A DNA stretch of 64,000 nt from Prionailurus bengalensis (GCF_016509475.1 NC_057346.1:90961967-91025966), one strand, 5' to 3'. Counted from the stretch's first letter, positions 22,490 to 33,845 are shown. Numbers and translations: made by a program. The notes: generated by a model from the sequence alone, not told the origin.

Positions 22490-23010
22490 AATGTTGCTAT
22501 TATCATTGCCTGAAGCAGTCAATGATCTTTTATATTTCCCTGTATTTACCTTTTTGGGTGTTGTTCATTCTTTGTTAGTTTTCCATGCTTTCTTCTGGAA
22601 TCATTTTCCATTTGGATCAAGGAAATTGCTTTATTTTTACAGTAAAATTGTGTTCCAGTGAATTCTTTCATGACTATCTGAGAATATCTTTCTTTTGCTT
22701 TCATTCATAAGGGATATTTTTTACCAAGTATAGAATTCTAGTGCTGGCAGTTTTTCTTTTAGCGCTTAAAAAAAAACCGATTACAATTTCTTACGGCAGA
22801 CATAGTTTCTGTTGAGAAATCAGCTGCCATTTTCATTGTTGTTTCCCTGAAGAAAATGTTTCTTGGCTCCCCTCTGGTTGATTTTAAGATTTTTCTCTTT
22901 ATTTTTTCCTTTTGCTTTTGGGTTTCCAACTTCTATGCCTAGGTGTGATTTTCCTTGTATTTATTCTGCTTCAAATTCACTGACCTTCTTAATATCTAAG
23001 TTCAGTTAAC
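22490..23010 (-). mobile_element. Old L1 fragment (ORF1-side region)
   Basis: Antisense old L1 with the phrases TTTCTGTTGAGAAATCAGCTGCCATTTTCATTG, GATTTTAAGATTTTTCTCTTTA and CTATGCCTAGGTGTGATTTTCCTTGTATTTAT. These are characteristic of the ORF1/inter-ORF part of ancient L1s. No frame survives. Confidence 0.75.
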
Positions 23011-23019
23011 TCCAAAGTA

Positions 23020-23860
23020 AATTTGTGAGTCTGCATGCTATCTCTTGAGCTTTGGCTGTGCTCAGATCATATTCTAGTTGTGCCTAAATGTATTCAGTGA
23101 TACCTTTTTAAGTTATAACCATGTATCTCTTCAGAGGAAATATCTATTGATTCTATTACCTTTCTCAGCCAGCCATCGTCTGCTTCTTACACCTGACTGA
23201 ACTGAATGCACAAGCAGAGTCACATTTAATAGAAAACCTTTTAGTGACCATTCCTCACCCAGTTTTCATGGGAACAAAGGCCAGTCCAATAATAGGTTAA
23301 TTTTTAGTTTGATTACTTTTAAAGGTTGTCATTTTATAAGAATCATTCTATCCTGGCATAATGGACTTACCTATTTTTTTCCCTATTTTTTTTTTGCCAA
23401 GACTATAGCTGCTAGGTTTTGATGGGTTAGTCACTTACCAGATACCAGTTAATGTCAAAAGAAACATTACTTAAATATTAAGAGAAACATTACTTAATTA
23501 TTGCAGACTTGAATATGAAGTAGATTGGACTATTTATACAAAGTCTAGAAGTTATACAATACAGGTCTGGGTTAAAACATTCCATGAAAGCTTTGATAGC
23601 TTTAAGACAGTGTCTACAAAATTATGGCTTGTTCTACATAGAATTTTCATGATAAATCCCTCTTTTAGAAACTAACTCTTGAATGTTTTCCTTATACAAA
23701 GACAAAAAAGAGGATAAAGATTCAGAAATATATTTTCCATTTACTTGCAATTTCTTGGATGCTGTAATCGAGCTATATTTACAGGGGATTTGTATTGCTG
23801 AATTGTTGATTCCTTCACGGAGGGCATACAGTTCTTAAGCCAGAATCATTACCATTTGGA
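23020..23860. other. Non-coding stretch
   Basis: No recognised repeat. A tandem-like doublet (GAAACATTACTTAA at about 23460-23475 and again at 23485-23500) is the only local structure. Confidence 0.45.
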
Positions 23861-23864
23861 ATGC

Positions 23865-24020
23865 TGTGTGGTATAAATTGGAGAAGCCCTGAACTTCAAA
23901 TAGAGTAATCTAAGTTCTAGGAACCATTTAGTCTTTGAACAGTTGGATGAAGTTGGGTAAATCACTTCATTTGTAAAAGGATGGAATTGAGTTAAATGAT
24001 TTTTAGCTTGATTATTTCTA
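23865..24020 (+). repeat. MIR fragment
   Basis: Sense MIR-like: CCCTGAACTTCAAATAGAG, GATGAAGTTGGGTAAATCACTTCA and TTTGTAAAAGGATGG. Diverged. Confidence 0.5.
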
Positions 24021-24029
24021 ATTATAGGA

Positions 24030-24640
24030 CTAATTATATTGCCTGTCTTAAAGGCAGGCAAATTTTGTGCCCCATCCATTTTCAAGAAATGTTCAGATTT
24101 TTTACTTTGGTTGTTGATGTATAGGTGCCATTGTGGAAAAATTTATGAGCATCTAAATCTGTCATATTAGCTTTTTTTTCAGGAGGACAAGAAATAAGAC
24201 TGACTCCTTTCTGTGCTTTCTAAGTTTAGAAGCAATTAAGAGAAGAGTTAATTGTAGAACAGGGATAAACCAAGGAGGCTATTTGAGTGTTATGGAAATT
24301 TTAGGAGGAAAGAATTTGAAGAAGGGAGTGATAAACTGCCAAATGTTGTAGAGAGAGAGAGAGGAAGTTGATGAACAGAAAGCAGAAAACAGCATTAGTG
24401 AGCAGTGAGAAGTCAGTGTCATTTTTGAGTAGAGGCCAGTTTTCAAGGGATAAAGAAGGGAGTGGGTGATGCATGGGAAGTGGAGCTCACATTCTTCCTG
24501 TGAGAAACTTGGAGTCATAAAACAAGAGACTGTTAACCTAGGAGGAAAACACTGCTGAAAAAAAGAATGCTTTATGATTAGAGAGAGTTAAGGAAATTTG
24601 TACATGATGGCTGTTACTTTTTTTTCCTGTGCTGTATAAT
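24030..24640. other. Non-coding stretch
   Basis: Purine-rich plus strand at 24290-24500, including a short GA run at 24351-24364. No element recognised. Confidence 0.45.
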
Positions 24641-24644
24641 TTTC

Positions 24645-24900
24645 TTTTGCAGGATCACCTCGTTTATAGCCTCTGTCCATGTAGTGTATCAGTAGCTAAT
24701 TCACACTTCTCTCTTCCCTGGTACTCCAAGATTTCGTGTGACTCAGAACTAGTCAAAAAAGCATTCTATCTTTTGGTCAAAGGATTTGGTTCAGGGAGAA
24801 GCACATGACTCCAGCCAGGAGATTAAGAAGTCTCTCTGGGGACTTTTTCTGCAGTCATTAGGAAAGAGGAAATATTTTCCCTCTATGTACAGAGGATAAT
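24645..24900. repeat. Possible old dispersed repeat, family unknown
   Basis: The phrases ATTTGGTTCAGGGAGAAGCACATGACTCCAGCCAGG and CTGCAGTCATTAGGAAAGAGGAA recur across mammalian genomes in my recollection, but I cannot name the family. Confidence 0.3.
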
Positions 24901-24958
24901 GAGAATGTTTGAAAATGAAAGACCCAGAAGTAAAGAATACAAACATTTATAGAGGATA

Positions 24959-25013
24959 CACACACACACAGAGAAGGGGCATTGGAGAGAGACAGAGACA
25001 GAGAGAGAGAGAC
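24959..25013. repeat. Low-complexity CA / GA stretch
   Basis: A short (CA)n followed by imperfect (GAGA)n. Confidence 0.8.
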
Positions 25014-25014
25014 T

Positions 25015-25515
25015 AAGGTTGACTGTCAACACTCTGAGCTTTTAGATCTAACTCTAAGTGTAACTCTGAATTTTAACCAATCATAGTAAAAAGGTATACA
25101 AAGGAAAAATCCAGAGAGAAGAATGAAAGACTTATGTCTGGCAAAAGCTGTGTCTACTGATGAAATCGAGTCTCAGAGGGAGCTCTAGGAGATGAAGTGG
25201 AGGGGTTTGCCTTCCATACCCCTCAGATGCCGAAGAAAGGAGAAAAGGATAACACTGGAGATACAGAGAAATGTTGATATGGGGAGAAGCAGAGTTGAAG
25301 AGATTGATATTAAACAGCTAAGATCACTTTTATACAATAGTAAAAAGTTACCAATCATTTGACACATAATCAACTTGTTACATTGATTTTTTTCATAAAT
25401 GGTTATAAGAAGTTGCTTTCAAAAAGATGTTATGTTACTGATTGATTTCTATAGGTGATTGACTATAAATTGCATAGGGATATATGAAAAGCAGTAGAAG
25501 ATACGGATAACCCTT
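25015..25515. other. Non-coding stretch
   Basis: No recognised element. Confidence 0.5.
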
Positions 25516-25518
25516 GAA

Positions 25519-25520
<2 letters not shown>

Positions 25521-25599
<79 letters not shown>
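25521..25599. repeat. Compound (TC)n(AC)n microsatellite
   Basis: A perfect TC run of about 22 units changes directly into about 17 AC units. It accounts for an antisense frame rich in Val-Cys and Arg-Glu. Confidence 0.98.
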
Positions 25600-25601
<2 letters not shown>

Positions 25602-25784
25602 GCGGACATAGGTGCACTACCTCTGCATATTGTTATTTGTGAATCCAGCTGTGAATAAGCCCAAGCACTGGAAGTGGATCTCTGCCTTGATGTCCTAACC
25701 AGCCAACTCCTGGTATACTTTATGAACATAGTCCTGTTTTTTCTCTGTCATATTCCTCTTTCCGTCCTTTTTTCCTTATTCCTT

Positions 25785-25870
25785 CCTTGTGAATATTTAT
25801 AATGTGCTAGCTATAGGGATTACACTTTTCAATAAGAAAGATAGAGTCTCTGCCATCACAGTGGTAAAAA
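25785..25870 (-). repeat. L2 fragment
   Basis: Antisense L2 phrase: AATATTTATAATGTGCTAGCTATAGGGATTACA, then GATAGAGTCTCTGCCATCACAG. Confidence 0.5.
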
Positions 25871-25874
25871 AAAT

Positions 25875-26235
25875 GATGAAAGGATTAAGAAGGACCAAAT
25901 ATTTCAAGAGCCTGGAGTCTTGTATCTATTTTTAACAACTGCAGAAGTTTTTATAAGAACATTATTTATTGATAAGTTGTCAAAACAGAATCAGCTGTAC
26001 TTATTTTTATTGAAATTGGGAAGTTGATTATGTCCGACAAGCTTGACAATTTATGTGGACAAGTCTTTGGAGAAAAGTCAGTTTTTAAAAATAGTGTGTT
26101 CAGCTAGGCTACATCTAGTTTTATTTAATTGAATATCAATAAATATATTTTAGCATGTGCCATTTCTTTTGCTATTTTCTCCCCACTTGACAGGTGTTTA
26201 TTAAGCAAAAGTCTTATTATTTTGTGACAGATAAA
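25875..26235. other. Pre-integration flank of the L1
   Basis: AT-rich sequence without a recognised element. It is the left flank of the large L1. Confidence 0.5.
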
Positions 26236-26251
26236 GGGAATTAAATTATTT
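26236..26251. repeat. L1 target-site duplication, left copy
   Basis: GGGAATTAAATTATTT, identical to 32180-32195. Sixteen matching bases identify both ends of the insertion. Confidence 0.95.
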
Positions 26252-26474
26252 TTTTTAATATATGAAGTTTATTGTCAAATTGGTTTCAATACAACACCCA
26301 GTGCTCATCCCAAAAGGTGCCCTCGTCAATACCCATCACCCACCCTCCCCTCCCTCCCACTCCCCATCAACTCTCAGTTCTCAGTTATTAAGAGTCTCTT
26401 ATGCTTTGGCTCTCTCCCACTCTAACCTCTTTTTTTTTTAACTTCCCCTCCCCCATGGGTTTCTGTTAAGTTTC
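26252..26474 (-). other. L1 3' UTR and poly(A) end
   Basis: On the minus strand this starts just after the ORF2 stop. It contains a G-rich stretch (26341-26368 read antisense; GGGAGGG-type runs) typical of L1 3' UTRs, then AATAAACTTCATATATTA and a short A run that merges into the left duplication. Confidence 0.85.
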
Positions 26475-29400
26475 TCAGGATCCACATAAGCGTGAAATCA
26501 TATGGTATCTGTCTTTCTCTGTATGGCTTATTTCACTTAGCATCACACTCTCCAGTTCCATCCACGTTGCTACAAAGGGCCATATTTCATTCTTTCTCAT
26601 TGCCACATAGTACTCCATTGTGTATATAAACCACAATTTCTTTATCCATTCATCAGTTGATGGACATTTAGGCTCTTTCCATAATTTGGCTATTGTTGAG
26701 AGTGCTGCTATAAACATTGGGGTACAAGTGCCCCTATGCATCAGTACTCCTGTATCCCTTGGATAAATTCCTAGCAGTGCTACTGCTGGGTCATAGGGTA
26801 GGTCTATTTTTAATTTTTTGAGGAACCTCCACACTGTTTTCCAGAGCGGCTGCACCAGTTTGCATTCCCACCAACAGTGCAAGAGGGTTCCCGTTTCTCC
26901 ACATCCTCTCCAGCATCTATAGTCTCCTGATTTGTTCATTTTGGCCACTCTGACTGGCGTGAGGTGATATCTGAGTGTGGTTTTGATTTGTATTTCCCTG
27001 ATGAGGAGCAACATTGAGCATCTTTTCATGTGCCTGTTGGCCATCAGATGTCTTCTTTAGAGAAGTGTCTATTCATGTTTTCTGCTCATTTCTTCACTGG
27101 GCTATTTGTTTTTCGGGTGTGGAGTTTGGTGAGCTCTTTATAGATTTTGGATACTAGCCCTTTGTCCAATATGTCATTTGCGAATATCTTTTCCCATTCC
27201 GTTGGTTGCCTTTTAGTTTTTGGTTGTTTCATTTGCTGTGCAGAAGCTTTTTATCTTCATAAGGTCCCAGTAATTCATTTTTGCTTTTACTTCCCTTGCC
27301 TTTGGGGATGCGTCAAGTAAGAAATTGCTGCCCCTGAGGTCAGAGAGGTTTTTTCCTGCTTTCTCCTCTAAGGTTTTGATGGTTTCCTGTCTCACATTCA
27401 GGTCCTTTATCCATTTTGAGTTTATTTTTGTGAGTGGTGTGAGAAAGTGGTCTAGTTTCAACCTTCTGCATGTTGCTGTCCAGTTCTCCCAGCACCATTT
27501 GTTAAAGAGGCTGTCTTTTTTCCATTGGATGTTCTTTCCTGCTTTGTCAAAGATGAGTTGGCCATACGTTTGTGGGTCTAGTTCTGGGGTTTCTATTCTA
27601 TTCCATTGGTCTATGTGTCTGTTTTGGTGCCAATACCATGCTGTCTTGATGATGACAGCTTTGTAGTAGAGGCTAAAGTCTGGGATTGTGATGCCTCCTG
27701 CTTTGGTCTTCTTCTTCAAAATTACTTTGGCTATTTGGGACCTTTTGTGGTTCCATATGAATTTTAGGATTGCTTGTTCTAGCTTCAAGAAGAATGCTCG
27801 TGCAATTTTGATTGGGATTGTATTGAATGTGTAGATAGCTTTGGGTAGTATTGACATTTTGACAATATTTATTCTTCCAATCCATGAGCATGGAATGTTT
27901 TTCCATTTCTTTATATCTTCTTCAATTTCCTTCATAAGCTTTCTATAGTTTTCACCATACAGATCTTTTACATCTTTGGTTAGATTTATTCCTAGGTATT
28001 TTATGCTTCTTGGTGCAATTGTGAATGGGATCAGTTTCTTTATTTGTCTTTCTGTTGCTTCATTATTAGTGTATAAGAATGCAACTGATTTCTGTACATT
28101 GATTTTGTATCCTGCAACTTTGCTAAATTCATGTATCAGTTGTAGCAGACTTCTGGTGGAGTCTATCGGATTTTCCATGTATAATATCATGTCATCTGCA
28201 AAAAGTGAAAGCTTGACTTCATCTTTGCCAATTTTGATGCCTTTGATTTCCTTTTGTTGTCTGATTGCTGATGCTAGAACTTCCAACGCTATGTTAAACA
28301 ACAGTGGTGAGAGTGGACATCCCTGTCGTGTTCCTGATCTTAGGGAGAAAGCTCTCAGTTTTTCCCCATTGAGGATGATGTTAGCTGTGGGCTTTTCATA
28401 AATGGCTTTTATGATCTTTAAGTGTGTTTCTTCTATCCCGACTTTCTCGATGGTTTTTCTTAAGAAAGGATGCTGAATTTTGTCAAAGGCCTTTTCTGCA
28501 TTGATTGACAGGATCATATGGTTCTTATCTTTTCTTTTATTAATGTGATGTATCACGTTGATTGATTTGTGAATGTTGAACCAGCCTTGCATTCCATGAA
28601 TGAATCCCACTTGATCATGGTGAATAATTCTTTTTATATGCTGTTGAATTCGATTTGCTAGTATCTTATTGAGAATTTTTGCATCCACATTCATTAGGCA
28701 TATGGGCCTGTAGTTCTCTTTTTTTACTGGGTCTCTGTCTGGTTTAGAAATCAAAGTAATGCTGGCTTCATAGAATGAGTCTGAAAGTTTTCCTTCCCTT
28801 TCTATTTTTTGGAATAGCTTGAGAAGGATAGGTATTATCTCTGCTTTAAACATCTGGTACAACTCCCCTGGGAAGCCATCTGGTCCTGGACTCTTATTTG
28901 TTCGGAGATTTTTGATGACTGATTCAATTTCTTCGCTGGTTATGGGTCTGTTCAAGCTTTCTATTTCCTCCTGATTGAGTTTTGGAAGTGTGTGGGTGTT
29001 TAGGAATTTGTCCATTTCTTCCAGGTTTTCCAGTTTGTTGGCATATGATTTTTCATAGTATTCCCTGATAATTGCTTGTATCTCTGAGGGATTGGTTGTA
29101 ATAATTCCATTTTCATTCATGATTTTATCTATTTGGGTCATCTCCCTTTTCTTTTTGAGAAGCCTGCCTAGAGGTTTATCAATTTTGTTTATTTTTTCAA
29201 AAAACCAACTCTTGGTTTCGTTGATCTGCTCTATAGTTTTTTTAGATTCTATATTGTTTATTTCTGTCTGATCATTATTATTTCTCTTCTTCTGCTGGAT
29301 TTAGGCTGTGTTTGCTGTTCTGCTTCTATTTCCTTTAGGTGTGCTGTTAGATTTTGTATTTGGGATTTTTCTTGTTTCTTGAGATAGGCCTGGATTGCAA

Positions 29401-30293
29401 TGTATTTTCCTCTCACGACTGCCTTCGCTACATCCCAAAGCGTTTGGATTGTTGTATTTTCATTTTGATTTGTTTCCGTGCATTTTTTAATTTCTTCCCT
29501 AATTGCATGGTTGACCCATTCATTCTTTAGTAGGGTGTTCTTTAACCTCCATGTTTTGGAGGTTTTCCAGACTTTTTCTGTGGTTGATTTCAAGCTTCAT
29601 AGCATTGTGGTCTGAAAGTATGAATGGTATGATTTCAATTCTTGTATACTTATGAAGGGCTGTTTTGTGACCCAGTATGTGATCTGTCTTGGAGAATGTT
29701 CCATGTACACTCGAGAAGAAATATATTCTGTTGCTTTGGGATGCAGAGTTCTAAATATATCTGTCAAGTCCATCTGACCCAATGTATCATTCAGGGCCCT
29801 TGTTTCTTTATTGACCGTGTGTCTAGATGATCTACCCATTTCTGTAAGTGGAGTGTTAAAGTCCCCTGCAATTACCACATTCTTATCAATAAGGTTGCTT
29901 ATGTTTGTGAGTAATTGTTTTGTATACTTGGGGGCTCCCGTATTTGGCGCATTGACATTTATAATTGTTAGCTCTTCCTGATGGATAGACCCTGTGATTA
30001 TTATATAATGCCCTTCTTCATCTCTTGTTACAGCCTTTAATTTAAAGTCTAGTTTGTCTGATATAAGTATGGCTACTCCAGCTTTCCTTTGACTTCCAGT
30101 GGCATGATAAATAGTTCTCCATCCCCCCACTCTCAATGTGAAGGTGTCCTCAGGTCTCAAATGAGTCTCTTGTAGACAGCAAATAGATGGGCCTTGTTTT
30201 TTTATCCATTCTGATACCCTATGTCTTTTGGTTGGCGCATTTAGTCCATTGACATTCAGTGTTATTATAGAAAGATATGAGTTTAGAGTCATT
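26475..30293 (-). pseudogene. L1 ORF2 (endonuclease/reverse transcriptase), disrupted
   Basis: Full-length by extent (about 1,273 codons), but broken into at least four frames. The N-terminal apurinic-type endonuclease (30293-29597) has CLQETH and GDFNT motifs. It then shifts frame, so the C-terminal SRIDH-type catalytic block is lost. A second piece is 29593-29258. The reverse-transcriptase frame (29141-27213) is 642 codons, with NKSPGPDG, GTRQGCPLSPLLFN and FADDMILY. In motif A the metal-binding Asp is Asn (SINAEKAFD; codon 28502-28500), which should abolish polymerisation. The C-terminal part with the zinc-knuckle-like Cys cluster (CWRGC, then LLHCWWEC) lies in another frame (27044-26475), which ends at the normal stop. 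The frameshifts come from one- or two-base indels. Confidently an inactive copy. Confidence 0.95.
28500..28502 (-). other. Reverse transcriptase motif A Asp to Asn codon
   Basis: The minus strand reads ATC AAT GCA GAA AAG, where active L1s have an Asp codon after ATC. An ATCGAT to ATCAAT change is a CpG transition, the commonest decay event in methylated L1s. Confidence 0.85.
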
Positions 30294-30342
30294 GTGATGT
30301 CCGTAGGTTTCATGCTTGTAGCGATGTCTCTGGTACTTTGTC

Positions 30343-31237
30343 TCACAGGATCCCCCTTAGGATCTCTTGTAGGGCTGGTTTAGTGGTGACGAATTCCTTC
30401 AGTTTTTGTTTGTTTGGGAAGACCTTTATCTCTCCTTCTATTCTAAATGACAGATTTGCTGGATAAAGGATTCTCGGCTGCATATTTTTTCTGTTCATCA
30501 CATTGAAGATCTCCTGCCATTCCTTTCTGGCCTGCCAAGTTTCAGTAAGAGATCGGTCACGAGTCTTACAGGTCTCCCTTTATATGTTAGAGCATGTTTA
30601 TCTCTAGCTGCTTTCAGAATTTTCTCTTTATCCTTGTATTTTGCCGGTTTCACTATGATATGTCGTGCAGAAGATCGATTCAAGTTACGTCTGAAGGGAG
30701 TTCTCTGTGCCTCTTGGATTTCAATGCCTTTTTCCTTCCCCAGATCTGGGAAGTTCTCAGCTATGATTTCTTCAAGTACACCTTCAGCACCTTTCCCTCT
30801 CTCTTCCTCCTCTGGAATACCAATTATGCGTAGATTATTTCTCTTTAGTGCATTGCTTAGTTCTCTAATTTTCCCCTCATACTCCTGGATTTTTTTTATC
30901 TCTCTTTTTTCTCAGCTTCTTCTTTTCCCATAATTTTATCTTCTAGTTCACCTATTCTCTCCTCTGCCTCTTCAAGCCAAGCTGTGGTGGATTCCATTTT
31001 GTTATGCATTTCGTTTAAAGCGTTTTTCAGCTCCTCATGACTGTTCCTTAGTCCCTTGATCTCTGTAGCAAGAGATTCTCTGCTGTCCTTTATACTGTTT
31101 TCAAGCCCAGTGATTAACTTTATGACTATTATTCTAAATTCACTTTCTGTTATATTGTTTAAATCATTTTTGATCAGTTTGTTAGCTGTTGTTATTTCCT
31201 GGACTTTTTTCTGAGGGGAATTCTTCTGTTTCGTCAT
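30343..31237 (-). pseudogene. L1 ORF1 (RNA-binding chaperone), disrupted
   Basis: ORF1p normally coats L1 RNA as a coiled-coil trimer. The frame starts MTKQKNSPQKK at 31237 (an upstream in-frame ATG at 31306 lies in the 5' UTR). It contains a heptad-rich coiled-coil region (31130-30930). It stops at 30896, where an indel near an A-rich GAGAAAAAAGAGAG tract shifts the frame. The RNA-recognition part continues in another frame (NRSSARHIIVKPAKYKDKEK, about 30683-30620) and shifts again near 30550. The C-terminal end corresponds to a stop at 30345-30343. Length (about 298 codons) is that of an intact ORF1. Non-functional. Confidence 0.92.
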
Positions 31238-32161
31238 TTTGGATAGTCCCTGGAGTGGTGCTGACCTGCATGGCACTTCCCCTGTGTTGTCTTGAACAAC
31301 TTGCATTGGTGGGCGGGGCCGCAGTCAGACCTGGTGTCTGCCCCCAGCCCACCACTGGGGCCACACTCAGACTGGTGTGTGCGTTCTCTTCCCCTCTCCT
31401 GGGGGCGGGATTCACTGTGGGGTGGCGTGGCCCGTCTGGTCTACTTGCACACTGCCAGGCTTGTGGTGCTGGGGATCTGGCGTATTAGCTGGGGTGGGTA
31501 GGCAAGGTGCACAGGGGCAGGAGGGGCAGGCTTAGCTCGCTTCTCCTTAGGTGATCCACTTCAGGAGGGGCCCTGTGGCAGCGGGAGGGAATCTGATCCG
31601 CTGCCGGAGGTTTGGCTCCGCAGAAGCACAGAGTTGGGTGTTTGCGTGGTGCAAGCAAGTTCTCTGGCAGGAACTGGTTCCCTTTGGGATTTTGTCTGGG
31701 GGATGGGCGAGCTAGATGGCGCTGGCGAGCGCCTTTGTTCCCCGCCAAGCTGAGCTCTGTCCTCCAGGGCTCAACAACTCTTCCTCCCGTTGTCCTCCAG
31801 CTCTCCCATTCTCTGAGCAGAGCTGTTAGCTTATAACCTTACAAATGTCAAGTCCCGCTTGATGTCGGAACACACTCCGTCTGGCCCCTCCGCTTTTGCA
31901 AGCCAGATTCGGGGGCTCTGCTTGGCCGGCGGGCCGCCCCTCTGCCCCGGCTCCCTCCCGCCAGTCCGTGGAGCGCGCACCGCCTCTCCGCAGTTCCTAC
32001 CCTCTTCCATGGGCCTCTCATCTGTGCTTGGCTCTGGAGACTCCGTTCTGCTAGACTTCTGGCGGTTTTCTGGGTTATTTAGGCAGGTGTAGGTGGAATC
32101 TAAGTGATCAGCAGGACGCGCAGTGAGCCCAGCGTCCTCCTACGCCACCGTCTTCCCAGGA
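31238..32161 (-). promoter_or_regulatory. L1 5' UTR with internal promoter
   Basis: A GC- and CpG-rich block, densest at about 31860-32110 and contrasting sharply with its AT-rich surroundings. Its minus-strand start resembles GGGAAGACGGTGGCGTAGG, the usual beginning of carnivore L1s. In active L1s this region drives RNA polymerase II transcription from the first base. Frames seen here on either strand (for example 31485-31748, 31859-32092) are by-products of GC content. Confidence 0.85.
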
Positions 32162-32179
32162 TCCTTCAGTACTGTACTC

Positions 32180-32195
32180 GGGAATTAAATTATTT
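32180..32195. repeat. L1 target-site duplication, right copy
   Basis: GGGAATTAAATTATTT, the partner of 26236-26251. Confidence 0.95.
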
Positions 32196-32890
32196 GCAAT
32201 GATTTCCTTATCTTCTTTATCTTCTGGCACAAGGGAGCTATTGACTGTATTAAGGGAGTTGGAAGGGGTATTGGTCCCTATAAAAGTTACACAAACTAAT
32301 GCACCATACTATAAACTAGCCATCAGAATGTAATACAGAATTCAGAAGGAAAATCTTTTATGTCCATTTCCCAATCATGTTAAATTTCATAGAGTTTGAA
32401 TTTCAACAATGGCTGGAACAACAGATTCTACAAGCATTGTCTGATATATATAATTTAACGTGTGCTTGTATAATGTCTAAAACCTGTCCATTCAGAACTT
32501 TGCTTCAGTTTAAGGAAAACTCTTCTGTCTCTTAATGACCTCTCAATCCCAGTGATTGGTTGGCTATATTGTTTATTTCCTCCACGGGTGATTTTTCAAA
32601 TCACAGTCATACTCAAGGCTTCTATATCTTACCTCCATTTACATATCATTAAATTCACTTCTTATAGTTTTACTAGTTGAAGAAAACATATTTGGCATGG
32701 AGTTCACCTTCTCCCTCATCTGTAATTTTATTTATATTTCTGTCTTAGAAAACAGGGATAGGAAAAAAAGAGAACTGGATCAGATATTTTGTAAATCATG
32801 TCAAATCTCTGTGAGTTCAGCAATGAATGTCTTTACTCATAGGCTAGTGCCCATCTCCAAATAATCACTGGCTTTACTCTATCAATACAC
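32196..32890. other. Non-coding stretch
   Basis: Right flank of the L1; AT-rich with no recognised element. Confidence 0.5.
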
Positions 32891-32894
32891 AGCC

Positions 32895-33100
32895 AGCCTT
32901 GCTCAATAGAAAGAACACTTGAATTTCAGGGGAAAGGAAAGTTGGGTTTAGTTTAAGGTATTACAATTATAATATGCACAGCTTTGAGTTGTCACTTAAC
33001 CTTTCTGAACCTTGTAATTTATAAAACAGGAACACTAATATGAACATATTCCAGACAGATCACCTTTAGAATCAAATGAGATCAATTCTGTGCAAGTGTT
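32895..33100 (+). repeat. MIR fragment
   Basis: Sense MIR: TGAGTTGTCACTTAACCTTTCTGAACC, TTATAAAACAGGAACACTAATA and ATCAAATGAGATCAA. Confidence 0.65.
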
Positions 33101-33595
33101 TGTAATTTTACAGGGGTAAATTCCTATACCATTAGTTTTGCATAGCTGTCATTTAGATCTCAAGGGAAACGTGCCTAGAGGGATATTTCTCAGTATAGGA
33201 ATAAGTAAGCATCAGTATTCCATTAGAAAGAAAAGGTCTAACCAAGTGCAGCCCATCATTTTGTCCATCAATGAAATGATGACTTTAACAGCTATGGTGA
33301 TATCATGCATTGTACACATTCTTATTATAGGTCCATTATTAACCACGGGAAGTACTATAATTCAAAATGATGCAGAGCGAACTATTCAGAAGAACAAATG
33401 GTTTTATAAACCTTTCTATTCTTTTCTTTATTTCTCAATCAGAAAACTGATATTTTTCAATAGAGCAAAGTCCTGACTGACTCCATGTTTATCTGACAGT
33501 TGTTTATCTACCAAAGAAAGCTAAATCTCTCTTTTCCCAGCTAATTTAATTAAAATTCTGTCTTACCTTGAGTTATCAGTCAAGAGTTTTATGAT
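33101..33595. other. Non-coding stretch
   Basis: A sense frame of 112 codons (33138-33476) has no recognisable domain; I regard it as chance. Confidence 0.4.
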
Positions 33596-33618
33596 CTTTT
33601 GATAATAATTTTTAAAAA

Positions 33619-33827
33619 TATTTTTTACACTTATTTATTTTTGAGAGACAGAGACACAGCACAAGTAGGGGGAGGGCAGAGGGAGAGGGAGACACAGAAT
33701 CCGCAGCAGGTTTCAGGCTCTGAGCTGTCAGCACAGAGCCCGATGTGGGGCTCGAACTCACAAACCATGAGATCACGACCTGAGACCAAGTTGGAAACTT
33801 AATCGACCGAGCCACCCAGGCACCCCC
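33619..33827 (-). mobile_element. CAN-SINE inserted beside an older SINE
   Basis: Antisense felid copy ending CGAGCCACCCAGGCACCC. The flanks GATAATAATTTTTAAAAA (33601-33618) and GAGAGTAATTTTTAAAAA (33828-33845) are its decayed target-site copies. The site lies at the edge of the older SINE at 33846-33967. Confidence 0.92.
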
Positions 33828-33845
33828 GAGAGTAATTTTTAAAAA

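Larger units (their letters stand above)
26252..32179 (-). mobile_element. Near-full-length LINE-1 (carnivore L1), inactive
   Basis: An antisense autonomous non-LTR retrotransposon of about 5.9 kb. Read 5' to 3' on the minus strand it has a CpG-rich 5' UTR (about 32161-31238), ORF1 (31237-30343), a 49-nt inter-ORF gap, ORF2 (30293-26475), a 3' UTR with AATAAA (minus strand, 26273-26268) and a very short A tail. L1 proteins normally act as a cytoplasmic RNP and nick and reverse-transcribe at the target. The same activity mobilises the SINEs and processed pseudogenes seen elsewhere here. The insertion sits between perfect 16-bp target-site copies, so both ends are original and it is not 5'-truncated. 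Both ORFs are broken, so it cannot move by itself. The 5' boundary is uncertain by about 19 bp, because that much extra sequence lies between the typical L1 start and the right duplication. Confidence 0.97.

Noticed and set aside
27213..29141. 642-codon reverse transcriptase as a functional gene
   Set aside because: It is a fragment of L1 ORF2 with flanking frameshifts and a motif A Asp to Asn change; an inactive mobile-element relic.
31485..32092. Several frames in GC-rich DNA suggestive of a gene
   Set aside because: They lie in the L1 5' UTR, where high GC content reduces stop codons on both strands.
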